A DNA stretch of 64,000 nt from Alistipes senegalensis (lineage in GTDB: Bacteria; Bacillota; Clostridia; Oscillospirales; Ruminococcaceae). Made by a program: the position numbers and the translations under genes. Under the pieces are notes generated by a model that worked only from the letters and a program-made list of their open reading frames with translations, made no database searches and was not told the DNA's origin. Location of the stretch: contig JAMPEF010000003.1 in NCBI GenBank assembly GCA_023665275.1, positions 1 to 64,000 on the forward strand, in the 5' to 3' direction. How positions within the stretch are numbered: the stretch's first letter is position 1; each line of letters starts with the position of its first letter. Shown one piece after another: positions 15,895 to 23,726 of this stretch.

Positions 15895-18800
15895 ATGCGT
15901 TTAAAAAAATTTACTTCCATTATGACCGCACTTGTATGCAGTGTGGGAATAGCTTCATATCTTCCCACGATTGCGGAAAAGACTTTTGCTATAGAACAGG
16001 TAAATAACGATTTTGAAGTAAATTATGATGGCTGGTACGGTAACAGTGATGCAGTTCGTCTTACAGCGGAAAGCGGAACGGGCTATAACGGTTCAAGGGG
16101 TATGACTGTTTCCGGACGTACTTCCTCAGATGACGGTGCAAGTTCGTCAAAGGGCTTTTATCTTTCCGGTGCTGTTGATTATAATTACAGTCTTAAGGTT
16201 TACAGCGAAACAGACGAAACTTTTCATTTAAGTCTGCTATGCATTGACGAAACAACAGGTACTGAGACGGTCATAAATCTTGCCGACAAAACGGCGAAAG
16301 CAGGTCAGTGGACTGAACTTTCTGCAAATTATAAAGCTCCGGCAAACAGCTATGAATTTAGACTCACTCTCACAACGGACAGTACAAATGATTTCAGTTT
16401 TGACGATGTGAAAATCACTTCCAGAAGCGGATTTTCAGCAGAAGCAGCAGGTGAAAAAGGTCTTAAGGACGAATTTGCAGACTATTTCAGAGTTGGAAAT
16501 ATTCTCAATGGCGGAACTGTAAAAAATTCTGCAATCACTGCAAACATTATCAAGGATTACAACAGCATTGAATGTGAAAATGAAATGAAACCCGATGCAA
16601 CACTTGTACAGTCACAATGCAGTGGTACGGATATTGCAGTTTCACTTAACAATGCGGCGGCTATCATGGATTTTTGTGTACAGAATAACATTGCTATGCG
16701 TGGTCATACTTTTGTATGGCACAGTCAGACACCAGTATGGTTTTTCAAAGAAAATTTCGACGCTAACGGCAATTGGGTAACGCCTGATGTCATGGATAAG
16801 CGTATGGAAAGTTATATAAAAAATATGTTCTCAGCAATAGAACAGCAGTACCCACAGCTTAATCTTTACGCTTACGACGTCGCCAATGAATGTATAAGTG
16901 ACGACTCTAACAGAACGGCTAATTTCGGCGGTGCAAGAGAACCAGGCGATAATTATGTTGAGGGTGGAAAATCCGGCTGGGTTGCTGTCTATGGTGATAA
17001 TAGCTTTGTGGAAAAAGCCTTTACTTATGCAAGAAAGTACGCTCCGGATGGCTGTGAACTCTACTACAATGACTATAACGAATACTGGGACCACAAGAGA
17101 GATACTATATATAATATGTGTAAGTCGCTTTACGGAAAAGGACTTCTGGACGGTGTCGGAATGCAGTCACATATACCCGCAAATGCTACCGGTTTCGCCG
17201 GAACTGATTCATATATTGAGGCTATGAAAAAATATCTCTCAATCGGTTGTGATGTTCATATTTCGGAACTTGATATATCACTTGAAAGCGGTAAGTATTC
17301 ACTTCAGGATCAGGCAGACAAATATAAGGCTATTTTTAAGTCTGCTATGGACTGGAATAAAAACCCTCAGTCTGACGGACGTGTGACGCTTGTTGCAATA
17401 TGGGGACCTAATGACGCTAATTCATGGCTTATAGAGGGCAGTGACGGACTTCTTTATGATAAAAATAATCAGCCAAAAGCTGCATATACTGCACTTATTT
17501 CAATGATTCCACAATCCGAATGGGGTGACGGAAGCAAGTATCAGGGTGGTAGTGAAATCAAACCCGTTGAACCTAATGAATACGGTTGGTATTTTGCAGA
17601 TGGTTTTGAAGGAAGTACTTGTGACTGGAGCATAAGAGGTTCGGGAGAAGTCCTCACAAGCGGAAGAACTGCATATGTTGGTGACGAGTCACTTCTTGTT
17701 AAGGACAGAACGGACGCTTGGAATGGTGCTTCAAAAACTCTTAACAGGGCGTTTGTTGCCGGAAATGAATATAGTTTCAGTGCAAATGTAATGTATTTCG
17801 ACGGCGATGCAACAGACAAATTTTATCTTAAATTACAGTATACCGACGCAAACGGCGATACACAATACGATACTATATCAGAGGCAACAGCAGTAAAGGG
17901 TGAATGGGTACAGCTTGCAAACAGGAATTATAAAATTCCGGCAGGTGCTTCTGGTATGCAGATTTATGTTGAAACTGCTGAATCAACAAACAATTTCTAT
18001 ATTGACGAGGTTATAGGTGCAGTCGCCGGAACTACTATTATAGGAGCAGGTGAATCACAAAACGTCATTCTTGGTGACATAAATTCCGATGGCGTAATTA
18101 ATTCATTTGACATGGTTCTTGCAAGAAAAGGAATTGTCAACGGTTTCAACGATTCAGCAGAAAAACTCGCCGCTGACGTTGACCAGAATGGTGAATATAA
18201 TATCAATGATGCTGTTTTAATTCAGAAGTTCATTCTCGGACAAATAAAAGATTTTCCGGTTGCTGAAAAAACATCAAATCCGATAAAAGACACTCCGGCT
18301 GTAAATCCGACCGCATACATGAAAGACGCTGAAAAATCACTTTCAGAGTACGCTCTTGATGGCTGTACGGAAGAATATTCATGGGTTGAATATGGTACAC
18401 TTAAAAAATATCAGTATTATTCAACAACACGTGAAAGACTTACAAATGTAAATGTTCTTCTTCCCCCTGGATATTCTGAAAATGAAAAATATCCCGTTTT
18501 ATATGCTATGCATGGTTACTCGGAAGATGAAGATTCACTTGTTGCAATGGGAAAAGTCCGCAATATGCTTGGAAATCTTATCTCAACGGGTGACGCTGAA
18601 AAAATGATTGTAGTTTTCCCGTATATCTACACCAGCAAAACTCAGGAAGCCTGCTCCGGTCTTGACCTTGCAAACTCCCTGAATTACGATAACTTTATAA
18701 ATGACCTCACAACAGACCTTATGCCGTATATCAACAGCAATTTTTCTGTCAAGACGGGTCGCAACAATACTGCTATAACAGGCTTTTCAATGGGTGGACG

Positions 18801-19140
18801 TGAATCGCTTTTCATAGGTCTTACACGTTCTGATTTGTTCGGCTATGTCGGAGCTGCCTGCCCAGCCCCCGGACTTACTCCCGGTGCAGACCCGAGTATG
18901 CACCCCGGTCAGCTTCAGGAAAATCAGCTTAAGCCAGCCTATGATATACCATACCTCCTTATGATTACGGGCGGTGGAAACGATGGTACAGTAGGAAATC
19001 AGCCGTCATTATATCATAACATTCTTAATAATAACGGCATTAATCACATATGGCATTCCGTAACTTCCGGTGAACATGATGCGTCAAGCGTTCAGCCACA
19101 TTTTTATAATTATCTCAGATTTATATTCAAGGTAAATTAA
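15895..19140 (+). CDS. Cellulosomal bifunctional xylanase: CBM22-GH10-CBM22-dockerin-CE1
   Basis: A 1081-residue secreted enzyme. Start chosen at ATG 15895 (MRLKKFTS) behind AGGAGGG. Order: signal peptide (1-30); CBM22 (about 38-175); GH10 xylanase (about 190-545) with acid/base E332 (DVANECI) and nucleophile E458 (HISELDIS); a second CBM22 (about 560-715); dockerin (about 722-790; GDINSDGVINSFDMVLARKG and DVDQNGEYNINDAVLIQKF); and a CE1 esterase with S965 (GFSMGG) and H1061 (GEHDAS), probably feruloyl or acetylxylan esterase. It would cut xylan backbones and remove ester side groups while docked to a scaffoldin. The last CBM22-dockerin block is nearly the same as in the GH30 enzyme. Confidence 0.95.
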   Translation: MRLKKFTSIMTALVCSVGIASYLPTIAEKTFAIEQVNNDFEVNYDGWYGNSDAVRLTAESGTGYNGSRGMTVSGRTSSDDGASSSKGFYLSGAVDYNYSLKVYSETDETFHLSLLCIDETTGTETVINLADKTAKAGQWTELSANYKAPANSYEFRLTLTTDSTNDFSFDDVKITSRSGFSAEAAGEKGLKDEFADYFRVGNILNGGTVKNSAITANIIKDYNSIECENEMKPDATLVQSQCSGTDIAVSLNNAAAIMDFCVQNNIAMRGHTFVWHSQTPVWFFKENFDANGNWVTPDVMDKRMESYIKNMFSAIEQQYPQLNLYAYDVANECISDDSNRTANFGGAREPGDNYVEGGKSGWVAVYGDNSFVEKAFTYARKYAPDGCELYYNDYNEYWDHKRDTIYNMCKSLYGKGLLDGVGMQSHIPANATGFAGTDSYIEAMKKYLSIGCDVHISELDISLESGKYSLQDQADKYKAIFKSAMDWNKNPQSDGRVTLVAIWGPNDANSWLIEGSDGLLYDKNNQPKAAYTALISMIPQSEWGDGSKYQGGSEIKPVEPNEYGWYFADGFEGSTCDWSIRGSGEVLTSGRTAYVGDESLLVKDRTDAWNGASKTLNRAFVAGNEYSFSANVMYFDGDATDKFYLKLQYTDANGDTQYDTISEATAVKGEWVQLANRNYKIPAGASGMQIYVETAESTNNFYIDEVIGAVAGTTIIGAGESQNVILGDINSDGVINSFDMVLARKGIVNGFNDSAEKLAADVDQNGEYNINDAVLIQKFILGQIKDFPVAEKTSNPIKDTPAVNPTAYMKDAEKSLSEYALDGCTEEYSWVEYGTLKKYQYYSTTRERLTNVNVLLPPGYSENEKYPVLYAMHGYSEDEDSLVAMGKVRNMLGNLISTGDAEKMIVVFPYIYTSKTQEACSGLDLANSLNYDNFINDLTTDLMPYINSNFSVKTGRNNTAITGFSMGGRESLFIGLTRSDLFGYVGAACPAPGLTPGADPSMHPGQLQENQLKPAYDIPYLLMITGGGNDGTVGNQPSLYHNILNNNGINHIWHSVTSGEHDASSVQPHFYNYLRFIFKVN
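17572..18260 (+). repeat. CBM22-dockerin module, copy 1
   Basis: About 690 bases nearly identical to 21988-22680, from EPNEYGWYFADGFEGSTCDW through the dockerin. Indicates a recent module duplication or gene conversion. Confidence 0.85.
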
Positions 19141-19224
19141 ATTCACTGATTGACTTATCTGCACAAAAAAGAAAATCAGTTGTTTAATAGGGGGATTGTT
19201 TCCTTTTCGGTGACAGTCATAGAA

Positions 19225-19254
19225 AAACTGTGGTGAAATATCCACGGTTTTTTT
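19225..19254. terminator. Terminator between GH10 and AraC genes
   Basis: AAACTGTGG / CCACGGTTT arms with an 8-base loop and T run on the plus strand; T-rich on the minus strand as well, so it can serve both convergent genes. Confidence 0.75.
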
Positions 19255-20476
19255 ATCTGCCTATGTGATTTTTGTCTCTGTATTCTTTAGGAGTAATTCC
19301 GGTAATTTCCTTGAATACCCTTGTGAAATGGCTTTGTGAGGAAAACCCCAGATAATCGCTTATCGTCACAAGACTTTTATTTGTTTCGTAAAGAAGTTCC
19401 TGTGCCTCCTGAATTTTCTTCAGCTTGATAAAATCCGAAAGATTCATACCAGTTTGTTTTTTAAATTCCGTTGTTATACCGCCACGGCTTTTCCCGAAAT
19501 AATCCGCAATATCGGAAGTTTTAATAGCCTCAGAAATATGACTCCGGATATATTTTGAAATTTCAGTGACCATTTTTGAATTTTGTCCGTTATACTGCCG
19601 GAGTTTTTTTACTCTGTCGGCATAGTCAATTATCATATGATACTGTAAATTTTTTATACGGTCAATATTATCAAGGGATTCACATTTTCTGATATACATT
19701 TCCTCAATTGAAAAAATTTCGTCAACGTCCAGACCGCTTTCAATTGCAGTACGTGCCATAATAGTTTCCAGTTTTATAAAGAAGTTTTTGTTATGCCGGA
19801 GCAGGTGCGGTGCAAGATTTCCGGAACTTACAGACGGAATTTTTGTCGCACCGTCAATCAGACCTTCAACGTCACCATTCATTACTTTTTTAATCATATC
19901 CCGTTCAATTGCATAGGAACGGGCATTATTCATGAAAAAACTTTCACCCGTATAGGAAATTTCATTTTCCTTGATGTCTGAAGAAATATCATTCTGTTCA
20001 GAATTTTTTATCCTTATATCCGATATATTGCACATTGTTCTGTTTACGGAAAAATTATACAGAATAATTGCCTGAATAAGCGTATCAAGATGTATTCCGG
20101 AAAGGCTTTTCATGGACGATGTGAAAAGCGGAATATCATTTTTTTCTATTCCAAGCATAAAACCAAGACGATTAAATTCATGGTCTGATAATCTGATTTC
20201 GCCTACAGGTCCAGTTATAAATTTGTACTCACCACAGTTGACAATACCATAATAAAAAGTACTTTCATGAACATAGTAGCTTATTTGTTCGTGTTTCTGA
20301 ATTATTTCATCAAAGCACAATGAAACAGGGTCGGCAATAAGATTTGCAGTTGAATGAAAGAATATAAGTTCATTTCCGTTGTAAAGCCTTACGGGAAAAC
20401 CGAACATATTAGCAAACTGTCTGCTTATGTAAATCAGTTCTTCCCGTGTGATTTCAGAATTTTTTTCATAATTCAT
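19253..20476 (-). CDS. AraC family transcriptional regulator, likely xylanase regulator
   Basis: A 407-residue regulator. The N-terminal two thirds form a sensor-like region (FANMFGFPVRLYNGNEL at the start) resembling ligand-binding domains found on AraC proteins of Firmicutes. The last hundred residues contain the two AraC helix-turn-helix units (IADYFGKSRGGITTEFKKQ and ISDYLGFSSQSHFTRVFKE, ending ITPKEYR). It lies between the two xylanase genes, divergent from the GH30 gene, and the two xylanase promoters share a long element, so it is the obvious candidate activator. The inducer is not known. Confidence 0.9.
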   Translation of the reverse strand: MNYEKNSEITREELIYISRQFANMFGFPVRLYNGNELIFFHSTANLIADPVSLCFDEIIQKHEQISYYVHESTFYYGIVNCGEYKFITGPVGEIRLSDHEFNRLGFMLGIEKNDIPLFTSSMKSLSGIHLDTLIQAIILYNFSVNRTMCNISDIRIKNSEQNDISSDIKENEISYTGESFFMNNARSYAIERDMIKKVMNGDVEGLIDGATKIPSVSSGNLAPHLLRHNKNFFIKLETIMARTAIESGLDVDEIFSIEEMYIRKCESLDNIDRIKNLQYHMIIDYADRVKKLRQYNGQNSKMVTEISKYIRSHISEAIKTSDIADYFGKSRGGITTEFKKQTGMNLSDFIKLKKIQEAQELLYETNKSLVTISDYLGFSSQSHFTRVFKEITGITPKEYRDKNHIGR

Positions 20477-20536
20477 AGTTTACGCTCCTTCAGAAAATAT
20501 TTTATGTTTATATTATACTACATATCGTGAAAAATT

Positions 20537-20620
20537 TCAACTCCGTACTGAAAATATCATTACAAAAATATCATTTCATTGACAAACGTGCAATACAAAT
20601 ATTTTAATTTATGTTAGAAT
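20537..20620 (+). promoter_or_regulatory. Xylanase promoter element, copy 2 (GH30 gene)
   Basis: TCAACTCC at 20537, then a 40-base block 20560-20599 (TTACAAA ... TGCAATACAAA) sharing about 33 of 40 bases with 15771-15810, and TAGAAT at 20615-20620. Distances from the block to the -10 are identical in both copies. Confidence 0.65.
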
Positions 20621-20661
20621 ATACTAAAACTATGTGAACGATTTTTTAACAGGAGGTAATT

Positions 20662-22698
20662 ATGAAAAACAAAAAATCTGTAAAAAGAATTTTATCTTTA
20701 TTTACATCATCTGCTATGCTATTTGCGTTGACATCTGCACTGCCTAAACAGAAAAACGCTCTTGCGGCAAGCGAAGTTGTAATTGACATTAACAAGGAAT
20801 ATCAGACAATAAGAGGTTTCGGCGGTATAAATCACCCTGAGTGGACCGGTGCAGACCTTTCCGAATCACAGCGACAGACAGCTTTCGGCAACGGTGAAAA
20901 TGAATTAGGTCTTACTATATTACGTGTATTTGTCAATCCCGATAAAACCCAGTGGAATAAAGCACTCCCGACGGCACAATTTGCAACAAAAATGGGGGCT
21001 ACTGTTTTTGCGTCCCCGTGGGAGCCACCGGCAAATCTTGCTGAATCGGGTGGAAGTAACGGCAAACTTCATCTGCCAAAATCAAATTATGGTGCTTATG
21101 CACAACACCTTAATGATTTTGGTACTTACATGAAAGATAACAACGTTGACCTTTATTCAATATCAGTCCAGAATGAACCGGACTATGCTGAAGAATGGAC
21201 TTACTGGTCAACAGACGAAACAACCGATTTTATCGCAAACTATGGCGACAAGATAACAAGTACACGGCTTATGTCCCCGGAGTCTTTCCAGTATGCTCCC
21301 GAAGATGCCAAATGGGTAAGCGACGGCGGAAAGAAATTCTACCGTAAAATATTGAATAACGAAAAGGCTATGGCAAATTGTGACCTTTTCGGCACGCATA
21401 TGTATGGTACGTCAAGAGACTGGATGGATTTTCCCGACCTTGAAAACTCCGGCAAGGAAATATGGATGACGGAAGTATATGTACCGAACAGTGATGCCGA
21501 TTCCGCTAACCGCTATCCTGAGGCTATAGAAGTAGCGGAAAATATCCATAATGCTATGGTTGTCGGCAATATGAGTGCTTATACATGGTGGTATATCCGC
21601 AGAAGTTACGGTCTTATGACGGAGGATGGCAATATAAGCAAGCGTGGCTACTGTATGGCACAGTATTCAAAATACGTCCGTCCTAATGATATACGTGTTG
21701 ACGCTACAGAACAGCCGGAAGATGATGTTTTTGTTTCTGCATATAAGGGTGACGACAATCAAGTAACTATAGTCGCAATAAACAAGGGATACAAGGAATA
21801 TACACAGAATTTCAGAATAGACAATGAAAATATTTCGGACGTTGACCGTTACAGAACTTCCGCAAATGAAAATATTGCTCCCACACTCAACATGGAGTTT
21901 GATGGCGATAATTTCTATGCACAGCTACCTGCTAACAGCGTTTCGACGTTTGTTGTCACACTTTCGGAAGAACCCGAAAAACCTATTGAACCTAATGAAT
22001 ACGGCTGGTATTTTGCAGATGGTTTTGAAGGAAGTACGTGCGACTGGAACGTAAGAGGTTCGGGAGAAGTCCTCACAAGCGGACGTACTGCATATGTCGG
22101 CAGTGAATCGCTTTTAGTCAAGGACAGGGCGAAAAACTGGAATGGTGCTTCTAAAACCCTTAATACGAAAGCCTTTACAGCCGGCAATGAATATAGTTTC
22201 AGTGCCAACGTGATGTACTTTGACGGCGAACCGACAGATAAATTTTATCTTAAATTACAGTATACCGACAAAAACGGTGACGCACGTTACAGTACTATTG
22301 CAGAATCTACCGCAATAAAGGGTGAATGGGTACAGCTTGCAAACAGGAATTATAAAATTCCGGCTGATGCCTCAGATATGCAGATTTACATTGAAACAGA
22401 AAATTCAACAAGCAATTTTTATATAGATGAGGTTATAGGTGCAGTCGCCGGAACTACAATTATCGGAGCAGGTGAATCTAAAAATATAATTCTCGGCGAT
22501 ATAAATTCAGATGGTGTAATAAATGCGTTTGATATGGTTCTTGCAAGAAAGGGAATTGTTGACGGTTTCAGTGATTCAGCAGAAAAACTCTCCGCCGACG
22601 TCGACCAGAGCGGTGACTACAATATTAATGACGCTGTTTTAATTCATAAATTCATTCTCGGAAAGATAAACGAATTTCCAGTTACTGAAAAAAACTGA
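20662..22698 (+). CDS. Cellulosomal glucuronoxylanase: GH30 (subfamily 8 type)-CBM22-dockerin
   Basis: A 678-residue secreted enzyme. Signal peptide 1-34; GH30 barrel plus side beta-domain to about residue 435, with acid/base E172 (SVQNEPDY) and nucleophile E271 (MTEVYV). The WWYIRRSYG motif (R313/R314) is the arginine region that in GH30_8 glucuronoxylanases recognises the methylglucuronic acid branch, so a substrate of glucuronoxylan is likely. CBM22 spans about 443-590 and the dockerin about 605-672 (GDINSDGVINAFDMVLARKG, DVDQSGDYNINDAVLIHKF). It complements the GH10/CE1 enzyme. AGGAGG precedes the ATG. Confidence 0.95.
   Translation: MKNKKSVKRILSLFTSSAMLFALTSALPKQKNALAASEVVIDINKEYQTIRGFGGINHPEWTGADLSESQRQTAFGNGENELGLTILRVFVNPDKTQWNKALPTAQFATKMGATVFASPWEPPANLAESGGSNGKLHLPKSNYGAYAQHLNDFGTYMKDNNVDLYSISVQNEPDYAEEWTYWSTDETTDFIANYGDKITSTRLMSPESFQYAPEDAKWVSDGGKKFYRKILNNEKAMANCDLFGTHMYGTSRDWMDFPDLENSGKEIWMTEVYVPNSDADSANRYPEAIEVAENIHNAMVVGNMSAYTWWYIRRSYGLMTEDGNISKRGYCMAQYSKYVRPNDIRVDATEQPEDDVFVSAYKGDDNQVTIVAINKGYKEYTQNFRIDNENISDVDRYRTSANENIAPTLNMEFDGDNFYAQLPANSVSTFVVTLSEEPEKPIEPNEYGWYFADGFEGSTCDWNVRGSGEVLTSGRTAYVGSESLLVKDRAKNWNGASKTLNTKAFTAGNEYSFSANVMYFDGEPTDKFYLKLQYTDKNGDARYSTIAESTAIKGEWVQLANRNYKIPADASDMQIYIETENSTSNFYIDEVIGAVAGTTIIGAGESKNIILGDINSDGVINAFDMVLARKGIVDGFSDSAEKLSADVDQSGDYNINDAVLIHKFILGKINEFPVTEKN
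21988..22680 (+). repeat. CBM22-dockerin module, copy 2
   Basis: Near-identical partner of 17572-18260; differences are mostly synonymous or conservative. Confidence 0.85.
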
Positions 22699-22835
22699 TA
22701 ATGTAGCCATGGAAAAAATTTTTTCCGGAGTAACTCCGCAGGCAGTTATAAGAATCCGCTTTATATACAGTGATTCGGTGCGGACGATACGGCAAAATGG
22801 GCAAGTCTATTTTTCATGAACTGAATATACAACAC

Positions 22836-22862
22836 AAAAAGTCCGGATATCCGGACTTTTTT
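22836..22862 (+). terminator. Intrinsic terminator
   Basis: AAAAAGTCCGGAT / ATCCGGACTTTTT, an almost loopless palindrome. The stretch 22699-22835 before it has a 36-codon open frame at 22709-22819 without a ribosome site; I see no convincing gene there. Confidence 0.8.
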
Positions 22863-22956
22863 GTTTATCCGAAGAAATCTTATAGTGACAAAATGTACAT
22901 TTTTTTCTGCACAGTGTTGTTAAAATACCACAAATCAGAAAAAATAATAAATTCTA

Positions 22957-22985
22957 TTGACAAAACGGGAAATATGTGTTATCAT
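22957..22985 (+). promoter_or_regulatory. Promoter of the CODH-like operon
   Basis: TTGACA at 22957-22962, 17 bases, TATCAT at 22980-22985, about 45 bases before the first gene. Confidence 0.7.
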
Positions 22986-23031
22986 AATTCCTATAAAACA
23001 AATATGAAAAGTAAATTTTAAGGAGTTCATT

Positions 23032-23397
23032 ATGGCTTGTTTTTTAGTACCCGCTGCTGAGGCAGTTATAACAACAATCACAAAAAAAGTAATTTCAAAG
23101 AAAGAAACAGAAAATCAGGAAATAAATTTTTCTGAAAAACTCGGCTGGCTGAATAAAATGCTATGGGGTGGCTCTGCACTTCTTGCATTTGAACATCTCT
23201 GGCATGGCGAAATCACACCATTTTTTCCGTTCCTGACGAATGCCGCCGATTCTGCTGACAGAGTCGTTATGTTTCAGGAAATGGCAACATCGGGTGTAGG
23301 AATGTCTGTACTTGTCACAGCTGTATGGTTCGGAATGATTTCTGTTATATCATCATGGGAAAAGAAAAAAATTCTGGAAAAGGCGGTACAAAAATGA
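23032..23397 (+). CDS. Small membrane protein of the CODH-like operon (121 aa)
   Basis: First gene of the operon, starting after AAGGAG. The product has an amphipathic N-terminus, then a Lys/Glu-rich loop and two or three hydrophobic helices (about residues 43-60, 88-110) with several Trp and His residues (FEHLWHGEITPFFPF). It starts MACFLVPAAEAVIT. No family recognised. Its stop overlaps the next start by four bases, so the two small membrane proteins are probably made in equal amounts and may form one complex. Confidence 0.65.
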   Translation: MACFLVPAAEAVITTITKKVISKKETENQEINFSEKLGWLNKMLWGGSALLAFEHLWHGEITPFFPFLTNAADSADRVVMFQEMATSGVGMSVLVTAVWFGMISVISSWEKKKILEKAVQK

Positions 23398-23726
23398 CTT
23401 TATTAATTACAATTTTTTCTGCTGTCATAGCTACAGTAATATGGTATATCAGTGAAAACAGAAAAAATCTGAAACTTGGTACACTCAGTCTTATGTACTG
23501 GGGTGCTTCGCTTATGTGGCTTGTCGACGCTGTGACGGAATATCTCGAAACGGGTGCGGAATTTTTCAATCCGTCCGTTACTGATATGCTGAATGACGCT
23601 TTTTTAGGCTTTTCAGTGACTGCATTCGGACTTGTAATATGGATTATCAGTTTACTTATAAGCGACCCGAAAAATATTCTCAAATTAAAAATAAAAAATA
23701 ACCGGAGTGATAAAAATGGCACATGA
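23394..23726 (+). CDS. Small membrane protein of the CODH-like operon (110 aa)
   Basis: Begins at the ATG of an ATGA overlap at 23394. Three hydrophobic helices are visible (about residues 2-18, 27-45 and 70-90) with an acidic patch in between (VDAVTEYLETG) and a basic tail. Its 3' end overlaps the start of the CODH-like gene by 11 bases. No recognised family. The tight overlaps on both sides indicate a dedicated role with the CODH-like protein and not chance adjacency. Confidence 0.65.
   Translation: MTLLITIFSAVIATVIWYISENRKNLKLGTLSLMYWGASLMWLVDAVTEYLETGAEFFNPSVTDMLNDAFLGFSVTAFGLVIWIISLLISDPKNILKLKIKNNRSDKNGT

Noticed and set aside
22709-22819. 36-codon open frame between the GH30 gene and the CODH-like operon
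   Set aside because: No ribosome site and no similarity that I recognise; more likely spacer or relic.
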